The position numbers were made by a program, and so were the translations under genes. Shown piece after piece: positions 42,787 to 51,335 of a stretch of DNA of 64,000 nt. The DNA lies in assembly GCF_900103365.1 (NCBI RefSeq), contig NZ_LT629703.1, positions 2,418,001 to 2,482,000 on the forward strand. Reading direction: 5' to 3'. The notes under the pieces were generated by a model that did no database searches, was not told where the DNA came from, and worked only from the letters and a program-made list of their open reading frames with translations. Position 1 is the stretch's first letter. Every line of letters starts with the position of its first letter. This DNA is from Afipia sp. GAS231. Its GTDB lineage: Bacteria; Pseudomonadota; Alphaproteobacteria; Rhizobiales; Xanthobacteraceae.

Positions 42787-44559
42787 TCAAAAGTTTCGCT
42801 GGGCCCTGAGATTGAACGAAGCCGTCTGCTGGTCCTTGAACGTATAGGTGGTGGCCAGGAACGGCGGGTTGACGCCGAACTGCGAACGCGTGGTGCCACT
42901 CCAGTTCTGGTCAAGATAGGACCAGAACACTTCGCCGCTGAACGTCAGACCCTTGACGGGCGTCCATCCGGTCCGGAAGCCAACCTGATACACGTTGAAG
43001 TCCGGGTTGCAGGTCGAAGTGGGATTCGGACCTCTGTTGCCCCAGCCGAACAACGGATTGCCGGAGACCGAGCCGCAATAGGCGTTCTTGGCGACGTCAT
43101 TGTAACGCACCGCTGAAGCGCTTCCGAACAGGCTGCTCTGCCAGTTCGCATCCCAGTTGTGGATGTAGCCGCCGCGGAATCCGAAGGCATTGGTCAACTG
43201 GATGCCGTTGGTGACCGAGTTGTTCCCGTTCAGGGAGTTGCCATTGCCGAACACGCCGTCCGAGACGTAGCCATATCCGACGGTCGGATTGCCGCCGGTG
43301 TTGTTGAACATCGCGAAGGACGGCGAAGCACCGCTGGTCGAAATTACCGCCTTGGTGTCGCCCTTGGCGAAGGTAGCGTCGACGTTCAGGGTATCGCCAA
43401 CTCCGGTCGGCAGGTTCTTGAGCTGGAGACCGGCAGTGACGGCGCCACCCCACTTGCTGTCAGGGTGACCGGAAGACAACGAGCTACAAGGCTGTCCGGC
43501 TACCGTGTTGATGATGCCGTTCGCCGGGCAGACGATGTAGGCACCGGCGCCGAACGGGGTTGAGAAGCCCTGCGAGCCGGCGTCGGTCGACGAGTCGAGG
43601 AAGTTGTACGACGCGTTGACATAGTGAGCGATCGCCGAAATCTGGAAGATACCCCAGGCCTGATCGACCCGGATGTTGCCCGCGATGTCAGGCGCGAACT
43701 GTCCGCCATAGGCGTTGGCGGGCCCACCGGTCGAACGGTTGACCGCCGAACCAGCGGCCGCTCCCAGGCCGAAGCCGCCCTGGAACAGGGTCGTCGGCGT
43801 CTGCACGCCGTTGGTGGGGAAGATCGCCGGCAGCGTGAACACGTCGAAGTTTCCGAGCTGGGTGCGATTGAACACCTTGCCTTCATCTAGACCGATGCTG
43901 GCCGACACGCCGTTGCCGAACTGTGCGGTGTACTGGATGTTGTTCACACCGGTGACGTAATCGGGACCGCCGATCAGGAACGACGTGTTGTTGTTGCCGC
44001 CGTAACCGTTCCACGGCAGGGCATAGGCCGAAGCGGATTTACCGAACGTGAAGCCGGCGAACTGGATGAACACCATTTCGACAGCGACCTGGCCGTTGCC
44101 GGGCGTGTCGTTGTTCAGTGAGCCCAGCAGAGCAGCGCCGTTCAGCGATTGGTTGGAGGCGGTGCCGCCATAGGTGCTGAACTGGAAGTCGCCCTGGCCG
44201 AAAGTACGGACGACGCCGTATTCGGTGGCGGTGCGCGTATCGAGCGTCAAAGCCATACGGGAACGAACGTTGATTCGGTCGGTAAAGCGGTTGCCCTGGC
44301 CGGACTCGTAGCCACCGTCACCGCTCCAGAATGGAGCGCCGTAGACGCCGCCGCCATAGGTGGAGTCGACGCGCAGATAGCCACCCATCTTGACGCAGGT
44401 GTCGGTGCCCGGAATGTAGTAGAAACCGGCGCCGTACAGGGAGCAGATCCTCACGTACTCGACCGCTTTGGCCTTGACGGGAAGATCAGCTGCCTGCGCC
44501 CCGCTCAGGGCGGCGAGACCCGCCGCCGAGCCGAGGATAAGGCTCTTAATCATTTTCAT
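42787..44559 (-). CDS. Alphaproteobacterial porin (Omp2b family)
   Basis: The 590-residue protein has a Sec signal peptide ending GAQA-ADLP, the family's mature start DLPVKAKAVEYVRICSLYG, beta-strand-rich sequence throughout and a C-terminal Phe (LRAQRNF), as needed for Bam assembly. It is somewhat longer than many family members because of large loops rich in Gly, Asn and Thr. It forms general diffusion pores in the outer membrane. GGAGG lies 6 bases before the ATG at 44559. Confidence 0.9.
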   Translation of the reverse strand: MKMIKSLILGSAAGLAALSGAQAADLPVKAKAVEYVRICSLYGAGFYYIPGTDTCVKMGGYLRVDSTYGGGVYGAPFWSGDGGYESGQGNRFTDRINVRSRMALTLDTRTATEYGVVRTFGQGDFQFSTYGGTASNQSLNGAALLGSLNNDTPGNGQVAVEMVFIQFAGFTFGKSASAYALPWNGYGGNNNTSFLIGGPDYVTGVNNIQYTAQFGNGVSASIGLDEGKVFNRTQLGNFDVFTLPAIFPTNGVQTPTTLFQGGFGLGAAAGSAVNRSTGGPANAYGGQFAPDIAGNIRVDQAWGIFQISAIAHYVNASYNFLDSSTDAGSQGFSTPFGAGAYIVCPANGIINTVAGQPCSSLSSGHPDSKWGGAVTAGLQLKNLPTGVGDTLNVDATFAKGDTKAVISTSGASPSFAMFNNTGGNPTVGYGYVSDGVFGNGNSLNGNNSVTNGIQLTNAFGFRGGYIHNWDANWQSSLFGSASAVRYNDVAKNAYCGSVSGNPLFGWGNRGPNPTSTCNPDFNVYQVGFRTGWTPVKGLTFSGEVFWSYLDQNWSGTTRSQFGVNPPFLATTYTFKDQQTASFNLRAQRNF

Positions 44560-44994
44560 GTGTAACCTCCAAGTTGTTCTCTCTCGAGGCTCCGTACCCA
44601 CTGAGGAATTTTCCTCAGGGCTGGCTCCCCCCAACAACCGCTCGATGGTTTCGCTCTCGTGCCCCCGTGCGAGGGAGGGACTTGCGCGAGCACCCAGCGG
44701 GACGATCCGGAACCCCCAGCCGTCAGGAAGGACTATGAATGTAGAACTTTGGTAATTGAAATACCTTATTTACTCATCTATTTGCTTTTGGACGGCCTGT
44801 GCCTTTCTTGCAACTGCTGGCAGATTCCAACGCTAACCGCTAATTTATAGGATTAATATCTTATGTAACCTAACGGGTTACCGATAATACAGGATATTTT
44901 CACTTGTTTTGGAAATGAAATCGACCAAGATAGATGCAGGGCCGAGCAAAGCAGGCAGGTTGCAGACGCCCTCCATGCACGCGAGGAATGTCGA
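44560..44994. promoter_or_regulatory. Divergent porin/MarR control region with two palindromes
   Basis: This 435-base region has no gene. It contains CTGAGGAA-TT-TTCCTCAG (44601-44618) in the probable porin 5' leader. It also contains GTAACC-TAACG-GGTTAC (44865-44881) in an AT-rich stretch, a possible operator for the divergent MarR protein. No confident promoter boxes were found. Confidence 0.45.
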
Positions 44995-45477
44995 TTGGCC
45001 GAAACGGCTCCAAAGAACCAGGACACCATCCGGCGCTTCGCCTGGGTTATCAATTCTGTCGGCGTTCACCTGGAGGAGCTGCGCTACTTCTGGGCCAAGG
45101 CGCTCGGAATCAGCGGCCCGCAGTGGATGATCCTGATGGCGCTCGCGGATCTCGACGACAAGGACGGCGTTCCCGTCAATGTCGTCTCCAAGAAGCTTCA
45201 TGTCGACCCGTCGTTCGTTACGACACAATCGAAATTGCTGGAGAAGAAGGGCTTCCTTCGCCGGAAGCCATCGACCGAAGACGCCAGAATCGTGCTGATG
45301 TCGCTGACCGACAAAACCTACAAGCAGATGGCGGGGCTTGCTGCCCAGCAGGAAGCGCTTAACGAATTCATTTTTGCCGAACTCAGCAACAAGCAGCTCG
45401 ATGAGTTGATCGATACACTCAGCGGCCTGAGAAACCGCCTGGAAAAGGGACGCTTGAAGGTCGTTGCGGATGCATGA
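44995..45477 (+). CDS. MarR family winged-helix regulator
   Basis: The 160-residue protein has the MarR fold. The recognition region is VNVVSKKLHVDPSFVTTQSKLLEKKGF (~60-86) with the wing 'DARIVLMSLT'. The start is TTG, chosen because GAGGAA lies 7 bases upstream, the residues from there match a MarR N-terminus, and no ATG in frame is nearer. The C-terminal helices should form the dimer. Likely targets are itself, the divergent porin or the convergent hydrolase; none is proven. Confidence 0.82.
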   Translation: MAETAPKNQDTIRRFAWVINSVGVHLEELRYFWAKALGISGPQWMILMALADLDDKDGVPVNVVSKKLHVDPSFVTTQSKLLEKKGFLRRKPSTEDARIVLMSLTDKTYKQMAGLAAQQEALNEFIFAELSNKQLDELIDTLSGLRNRLEKGRLKVVADA

Positions 45478-45543
45478 CGCTGCCGCGGCTGGAGCGACCC
45501 GCCCGGCGCGATAAGACCGACAACTTTCAAATACCAAGACCTT

Positions 45544-46716
45544 TCAAATACCGAGCCGCGAAGCGATCCAATCGAAAATATACTCGTTGGCGAGAGTCGG
45601 GTTGTCGACATGCGCCTGCATCGCCGCCGTCTCGGCGACGGCGAAAATTTTAAGCGTGACGTCACGCCCGTCTTCCTTGATCTGCGTGAAAAGCTCCCGC
45701 ACGCGCTCGGCCCTCAACCAGCCGCGCTCGCCGGTAGCGATCAGCACCGGACATTGGATGTTGCGTGCGACCCGGCCGAAATCACGATCCGGACGCGAGA
45801 AGGTCGGCTGAAACGGCGCACGCGCGGCAAGGAAGGCGCGCTCATGCAGGTCCCAGATGCCGCCGTCACACACGGCCGCCGCAAAGCGATCGTCAAATGC
45901 GATGCCGCGGGCCACGAACGACGATCCCCATCCGTCGGCCAAAATGGCGATCCGGCCGGCATCGACATCTTTCCGCTCGACGAGATAGTCCACGACGTAT
46001 CCGAGGGCGGTTTCGAGGTCGGGACGGCCGACGATCTCGTCGAACTCCGAACCCGTCCCGGCCCCCAGCAAATCGACAGCGAGCAACGACATCCCACGCT
46101 CACGCGCATAGCGCGCCACCTTGTGGAGAAGCTCTTCCTTGCGCTGGCCGGGTTCCCCCATGCAAACGACGACAGGCGCGGGGCGCACCGATTGCGGCGC
46201 CGGCAGGAAATAGGCCTCGAGCGGATATCCTTCGAGCCACGGGATTCGCACCACCTCGCCGCGCGGGCTGCAGCAGTCGAGATAGTCGCGCGCGCATTGC
46301 CGCATGTTTGATGTCGCGAACCAGTAGTGACGGTCCTCGCGATCGAATGGCAGCGCCGCCGACTGATAGTAATTGATGGCGCGCAGCCAGTTGCTCTTTG
46401 CGGTCAGCAGATGGCCGTCGCGCAGCGCGGCGTTGCCGCGCTGGTAGTTCACATCGGCAACGCTCATCCATTCGGTGTACCAGGAATGATCGTTCGACGG
46501 ATCTATCCGGCTGGCAGTGACACGGCACTCGGCGGCGGTTGCCCCTCCCTCCTGCGCAGATCCCATCAGCCTCAGGAATTCAATCGACAGATCTCCGCGC
46601 TCAGGCCACAAGGTCCAGCCCAGATCGGGTTCGGTTTCGCCGCAATCGATGCTCACGCCTCCCCCTTCCAGCTCCATTGTTGAGCGACAACATGAACCTT
46701 GCAGCGAACCGTGCAT
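45544..46716 (-). CDS. Alpha/beta-hydrolase fold protein lacking the usual serine nucleophile
   Basis: The 390-residue protein has an N-terminal helical cap-like region (~50-140), then an alpha/beta-hydrolase domain (PVVVCMGEPGQRKEELLHK...; PVLIATGERGWLRAERVR). The nucleophile elbow reads ILADGWGSSF where GxSxG is expected, so the serine position is Gly. The His of the triad is plausible in MQAHVDNPTLAN. It resembles FrsA/DUF1100-type hydrolases. Whether the preceding Asp, or nothing, serves as nucleophile is unknown. GGAG precedes the ATG at 46716; 46677 is an alternative. Confidence 0.65.
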   Translation of the reverse strand: MHGSLQGSCCRSTMELEGGGVSIDCGETEPDLGWTLWPERGDLSIEFLRLMGSAQEGGATAAECRVTASRIDPSNDHSWYTEWMSVADVNYQRGNAALRDGHLLTAKSNWLRAINYYQSAALPFDREDRHYWFATSNMRQCARDYLDCCSPRGEVVRIPWLEGYPLEAYFLPAPQSVRPAPVVVCMGEPGQRKEELLHKVARYARERGMSLLAVDLLGAGTGSEFDEIVGRPDLETALGYVVDYLVERKDVDAGRIAILADGWGSSFVARGIAFDDRFAAAVCDGGIWDLHERAFLAARAPFQPTFSRPDRDFGRVARNIQCPVLIATGERGWLRAERVRELFTQIKEDGRDVTLKIFAVAETAAMQAHVDNPTLANEYIFDWIASRLGI

Positions 46717-46984
46717 TGACGTCTCCGTTGCCCTCGACCCGAGACGATCAACAGTCCGGGCATGTTTTGCCGGCCGGACGATTGCGCGCGCCGGAATATT
46801 CGGGCGCCCGCCTCCGTTAGATATTTCCGCCCTTTGAGTGCCAGATCGAGCAGCGAAAGCGTTTATTCCCGGTTCACGGGCAGTTTACCGAGAAGGATAC
46901 GGCTGCTTCTCCGGCCTGCGCCGCATGCTCGTCGAGCGAGCTCGTTTGTCGTCACTGGAACGCCGACGAGGTGCGCAGTGAATC

Positions 46985-47440
46985 TTACGCCGCGCCGCTA
47001 TCCGCTTCGGCTAATGTGAGTGCAAGCTTTTTTGACAGGGCCCGGTGCAGGCCTTCCGGCGGCACGCCGAGTTGCAAGAGGACCTGACCGAAATCCAGAT
47101 ACTCGCGATAGCTGGCGATTCTGCCGTCGCGGAATTCGAACAGGCCCATGGCGAATAGGCGAACCCGCTTGCCAGCGCTTTGCGGCACCGCATCGGTGAT
47201 TTGCGAGTCGATGGTCCATTCAATGGCGACGCGCAGTGCATCGGTTACCCAGGTGTGAACTTTCCAGCAGGCATCAGCTTCGAGAAACATCCGATCGAGC
47301 ATCTTCTTCAACTCGCCATGACCGCTGTGCGTGCCGTACGTCACGTCCTGATAGACAGCGTCGTCGGTGAAACAGGCTAATGCACCCGGAATGTCCTTGC
47401 GATTGTATGCGGCAATGAATTCTTCGACCCGGGATTGCAT
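46985..47440 (-). CDS. NTF2/SnoaL-like protein
   Basis: The 151-residue protein starts MQSRVEEFIAAYNRKDIPGALACFTDDAVYQDV, the typical opening of the SnoaL-like cone fold. It could be a small enzyme (isomerase or epoxide-hydrolase type) or a binding protein. No catalytic residues can be fixed by eye. The ATG at 47440 is supported by AAGGAG 8 bases upstream. Confidence 0.7.
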   Translation of the reverse strand: MQSRVEEFIAAYNRKDIPGALACFTDDAVYQDVTYGTHSGHGELKKMLDRMFLEADACWKVHTWVTDALRVAIEWTIDSQITDAVPQSAGKRVRLFAMGLFEFRDGRIASYREYLDFGQVLLQLGVPPEGLHRALSKKLALTLAEADSGAA

Positions 47441-47560
47441 GACATGGCTCCTTTCGGTTGACTTCTCGGTCTCCACTCTTTCAGAAGAGAAACATCATGG
47501 CGAGCTTCGAACTCGATGCATCAGCGCAGCGGATGCGAGATGCCGGTTCGGAGAAAATGG

Positions 47561-48346
47561 TCAAGCCTGTTGACGGCGATCTCGAACGTTTCGCCGGTAG
47601 ATGGCCAGTAAACCACGAATCGTCAGGTCGGGATCGAAGTGATCGATCGCCGTGGTTGCGCCGTGGAACAACGATGCGACGCCGCCGGTGGCGACGACTG
47701 CCATCGCTTCGTTCCGCTCGGCCTTGATGCGAGCAATCATTCCCTCGATGAGCGCAACGTGACCCCAGAAAATTCCGGACTGCATGGCGCTAACCGTGTC
47801 GTCGCCCACCACACGCCGAGGCTTTTGCAGCGCGATCCTGGGAAGCTTCGCAGCCGCTGCATGCAGCGCCTCCATGGACAGGTGGACGCCGGGCGCAATG
47901 ACGCCTCCCTCGAAAGCGCCATCACCGCCGATCACGTCGAGCGTGATGGCAGTGCCGCTGTCGACAATGATCAAAGGTCCGGAATAGAGTTCGATCGCGC
48001 CGAGCGCATTGACCAGACGGTCCGATCCAACCTCCGAGGGCTTGAGGGTGCGCACCTGAATGCCGAGCTCGGTATTCTCGCCGATGATCAGCGGTTCGAC
48101 GCCCAGGTATCGACGCGACAAGTTTCGAAGGTTGAAAATCGACTGCGGCACGACACTCGAGATTACACAGGCGTTCAACAGGCCGAGATCCAATTTGTGC
48201 ATCGCCATCAGCTGCGACAGCCACACGACGTATTCATCGGCGGTACGGCTAGGCTCGGTGGCCGTGCGCCATTGGGCAACCCAATGGTCGCCGTCATGAA
48301 CCGCGAACAGACTGTTGGTGTTGCCCTGCTCGATTGCCAGTAGCAT
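47561..48346 (-). CDS. coaX: Divergent type III pantothenate kinase (CoaX)
   Basis: The 261-residue protein aligns with CoaX over its full length ([33 protein letters not shown]). Two conserved motifs are changed from the usual forms: [11 protein letters not shown] instead of AIDxGNTN, and GTAITLDV instead of GTATTFD. The first replaces the catalytic Asp by Glu. The gene is not beside nuoN/birA, where rhizobial coaX often lies, so it may be a second copy with reduced or different activity. Normal function would be CoA synthesis, step one. Confidence 0.8.
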   Translation of the reverse strand: MLLAIEQGNTNSLFAVHDGDHWVAQWRTATEPSRTADEYVVWLSQLMAMHKLDLGLLNACVISSVVPQSIFNLRNLSRRYLGVEPLIIGENTELGIQVRTLKPSEVGSDRLVNALGAIELYSGPLIIVDSGTAITLDVIGGDGAFEGGVIAPGVHLSMEALHAAAAKLPRIALQKPRRVVGDDTVSAMQSGIFWGHVALIEGMIARIKAERNEAMAVVATGGVASLFHGATTAIDHFDPDLTIRGLLAIYRRNVRDRRQQA

Positions 48347-48533
48347 CGGTTCATCCCATGCGATTCAGGTCCAACGCGTCAGTATCTCGCCACCCTAGGA
48401 GAGCGAATGGGGACGACGGAATCAAGAAGTGCCGATTCATTCATAAGAAAAACATTTTCCTATTGAATTTATTGAACTATTCTCCTGTGGAGCAACCGTT
48501 ATCGGTTGATCATCGGTGCGCGAGCAGGACACC

Positions 48534-49469
48534 ATGGAGACCAGACGGCTCCAATACTTCATCGAAGTCTGCAAGGCCGGCAGCATGACGCGGGCGGCGG
48601 CGCGCCTCGAATTGAGCCAGGCCGCCCTCAGTCAGCAGATCGCTATTCTGGAGACGGAATTCAAAACCCGGCTTCTTGATCGAAATCGCACAGGCGTAAG
48701 GGCGACGCCCGCTGGCGAGATGTTGCTGCGCGAGGCTCAGATCATCTTGCGGCAGGTCGATCAGGCCAGAGGCGCCGTCACCGCCCAATCGGGCCAGATC
48801 TCCGGCACCGTCTCTATCGGTTTTACTGCCGGGGCCGGCGCGTTGTTTGCGGTTCCGCTGATACAACAGATCCGGCGTCTCTACCCGCAGATTCGTCTTC
48901 ACGTCCTCGAAGGAATGACGGGTGAACTCACGGAACGCATCATCAATGGTCAGCTCGACCTTGCGACCCTGCTCCGCAATGAAGACCGAGCGGGGGTGCT
49001 CTCAAAGCCGATGTTCAAGGAAGAATTGTTTCTGATTAGCCCCGCGAGTTTTGGTCTGGCGGAAGGCGTGCAGCTGGTTGAACTCGAAGCGCTTCGAATG
49101 TTGTTGCCGAGTTCACGACATACGCTGCGCGCATTGTATGATGCCGTATTTCGGCAGGCCGAGATCACGCCAAATATTGTTGCTGAAATCGACTCGGTAT
49201 CGATGATCCGAACTGCGGTGCTTGCCGGAATCGGAGCCACCATCAATCCGCGCTCCTCCTGGACGGACGAGCTGGAAGATGGACTCGTGCGCGCGAGCCG
49301 GGTCACAGATTTCTCTATGCATTTGAGTTACTGGCTTAGCCGCTCGCCGTCTCCTTCCACCACGGCAGCCAAGGCCGTTTGTTCGGTATTGGAGAAGATT
49401 GTCGCGGAAAACGTGCCAGTTCAGGCTACGTCTGCTTTGCCCGCAGGAAAAGACATTCAGTTTATGTAA
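48534..49469 (+). CDS. LysR family regulator (Nac/Cbl-like)
   Basis: The 311-residue protein has an N-terminal HTH (METRRLQYFIEVCKAGSMTR; LELSQAALSQQIAILE) and a periplasmic-binding-like effector domain. AGGA is 5 bases before the ATG at 48534; GTG at 48516 is an alternative. No obvious divergent target is beside it: CoaX is upstream on the other strand and the sigma-54 activator downstream. The AT-rich 48420-48500 segment is the likely promoter. Confidence 0.85.
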   Translation: METRRLQYFIEVCKAGSMTRAAARLELSQAALSQQIAILETEFKTRLLDRNRTGVRATPAGEMLLREAQIILRQVDQARGAVTAQSGQISGTVSIGFTAGAGALFAVPLIQQIRRLYPQIRLHVLEGMTGELTERIINGQLDLATLLRNEDRAGVLSKPMFKEELFLISPASFGLAEGVQLVELEALRMLLPSSRHTLRALYDAVFRQAEITPNIVAEIDSVSMIRTAVLAGIGATINPRSSWTDELEDGLVRASRVTDFSMHLSYWLSRSPSPSTTAAKAVCSVLEKIVAENVPVQATSALPAGKDIQFM

Positions 49470-49690
49470 TTGAAATTGCGATACAAATATCCGTCCTGAC
49501 AACCTGGACAGGCGCAGCGCCGGCCCGCATTGTTGGCTTCCAGGTTTCATCCGGCATCGATGTGAAATCAGGCAATCTCCTGCTAGATTGGGCGCAACGA
49601 AGTTCCAGCCCTTTTCGGGATAGGTGGAGCGTGGGACGGGCCGCATCGGTGATTCCATCACCATCTGCATTCGGTAATTGTTGAAGGGCC

Positions 49691-51148
49691 ATGCGCAATC
49701 CCATGACCGACCGCCAGTCCATTGTCAGCGATCCCGAGAGCGTCCGCGCCCGGGCCATGGAAACGCTGTTCGAGCGGCTGGAGAGCCTGTGCGAGGGCGC
49801 CATTGCGATCGATCGTTCCGGTCGCGTGGTCTACGTCAATGAAAAGTATCTGCACTCGCTTCACCTCAACCACGTCTCGGAAGCGATCGGGCGTCCGATC
49901 GAGGAGATCATCCCCAACAGCCTGATGCGCCGTGTCGCCGAGACCGGCGAGCCGATCCTGCTCGATATCATGGAATTGGGCGGCGAGCCGCTGGTCGTCA
50001 CCCGGATGCCGATCGAGGACGAGAACCGGAATGTCATCGGCGCGATCGGCTTCGTGCTGTCGGATCATCTCGACAACCTCAAGCCGCTGATCGCGCGGAT
50101 GGGGCAGCTCGAACGCGACCTGCGGCTGGCGAAGCGGCAATTGTCCCAGGCGCGCACCGCGCGCTTTACCTTCGACGATTATGTCGGCGAAACCGCAGGC
50201 ATTGCGCGGGCCAAGGAACTGTCTGCCCGCGCCGCGCGGCAAAGCGTGACGGTATTGCTGTCAGGGGAAACCGGTACCGGCAAGGAACTGCTGGCCCAGG
50301 CCATTCACAACGCGTCGTCGCGTGCCGACAAACCCTTTGTCAGCGTCAATGTTGCGGCCATTCCCGATACGCTGATCGAATCCGAATTCTTCGGGACGGT
50401 GCCGGGCGCCTATACCGGCGCCGACCGCAAGGGCCGCGACGGCAAGTTCCGGAGCGCCGATGGCGGCACCTTGTTCCTCGATGAGATCGGCGAGATGCCG
50501 CTGCAGTTGCAGGCCAAGCTGCTGCGGGCGCTGCAGGAGCGGGAAATCGAGCCGGTCGGTTCCGACAAGGTGACCAAGGTCGACGTCCGCGTCATCGCCG
50601 CGAGCAATGTCGACCTCAAGAAGCGCGTCACCGACGGTGCTTTCCGCCCCGACCTCTATTACCGGCTCAACGTGCTCTCGATCGAGCTGCCGCCGTTGCG
50701 CGATTGCGCCGACGATCTTCCCGAGATCTGCGGCAGATTGCTCGACGACATCGTGCAATCGGGCGATTACCTCAACGCCAAGCTCACACCCTCGGGGCTC
50801 GCGGCGCTGGCGCGCTACGACTGGCCCGGCAATGTCCGCGAGCTGCGCAACGTGCTGGAGCGCGCCCTGATCCTGAGCGACTCGGGCCGGCTCACCGGCG
50901 ACGATTTTGCACGCATCCTGCCTGCCGATCCCGCGGTCGGCATCGCGCTGCTGCCGGTGACGGCGGATGCGGTCGTTCCCTATGCCCAGGCCGAGGCCGA
51001 GTTCGAGAAGCGGACGCTGGAAGGCGCACTCGAGGCCGCAGGCGGGCAGATTTCGGAAGCCGCGAGGATGCTGCGGATCTCGCGGGCGACGTTCTACAAG
51101 AAGCTCGCCAAATTCGGGCTGGCGATGTCGGATTCCCCGACTGTCTGA
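49691..51148 (+). CDS. Sigma-54-dependent activator with PAS sensor
   Basis: The 485-residue protein has a PAS domain at ~20-125 (LCEGAIAIDRSGRVVYVNEKYL). The AAA+ domain has Walker A GETGTGKE (~195), the sigma-54 contact GAYTGA (~237; usual GAFTGA) and Walker B GGTLFLDEIG (~258). The C-terminal Fis-type HTH is GGQISEAARMLRISRATFYKKL (~453-474). It reads into a dyad and a -24/-12 promoter, so it should activate the GntP-CoA-transferase operon. The PAS domain probably senses a small ligand in the cytoplasm. Confidence 0.92.
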   Translation: MRNPMTDRQSIVSDPESVRARAMETLFERLESLCEGAIAIDRSGRVVYVNEKYLHSLHLNHVSEAIGRPIEEIIPNSLMRRVAETGEPILLDIMELGGEPLVVTRMPIEDENRNVIGAIGFVLSDHLDNLKPLIARMGQLERDLRLAKRQLSQARTARFTFDDYVGETAGIARAKELSARAARQSVTVLLSGETGTGKELLAQAIHNASSRADKPFVSVNVAAIPDTLIESEFFGTVPGAYTGADRKGRDGKFRSADGGTLFLDEIGEMPLQLQAKLLRALQEREIEPVGSDKVTKVDVRVIAASNVDLKKRVTDGAFRPDLYYRLNVLSIELPPLRDCADDLPEICGRLLDDIVQSGDYLNAKLTPSGLAALARYDWPGNVRELRNVLERALILSDSGRLTGDDFARILPADPAVGIALLPVTADAVVPYAQAEAEFEKRTLEGALEAAGGQISEAARMLRISRATFYKKLAKFGLAMSDSPTV

Positions 51149-51184
51149 CTTTCGAGACTCAAAGTGTCCGGAGTCTCAGAAAGT
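51148..51184 (+). promoter_or_regulatory. Dyad, probable upstream activating site for the sigma-54 activator
   Basis: GAGACTC (51154-51160) and GAGTCTC (51171-51177) are perfect inverted arms with a 10-bp spacer. Outer ACTTTC (51148-51153) and GAAAGT (51179-51184) extend the symmetry. The centre is about 125 bases upstream of the predicted start site, a normal distance for enhancer-binding proteins. No T-run follows, so it is not a simple terminator. Confidence 0.6.
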
Positions 51185-51267
51185 TGACGACGTCAGCCGG
51201 GCGTCATGTCGCCCGCAGCCCTCCAAAGTGGCGGCATATCAGGCATTTTGCATCATCGCGAGGCAAC

Positions 51268-51283
51268 TGGCGCGGACCTTGCT
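51268..51283 (+). promoter_or_regulatory. Sigma-54 (-24/-12) promoter
   Basis: TGGCGCG-GACC-TTGCT fits the RpoN consensus TGGCACG-N4-TTGCW with one mismatch. The GG and GC dinucleotides are exactly 10 bases apart. Transcription should start near 51294, about 42 bases before the GntP ATG. Confidence 0.8.
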
Positions 51284-51335
51284 ATGCTCCCGGGATAACG
51301 CATGAAAAATGCGCAAGATAGCCCGGGAGGAATTG

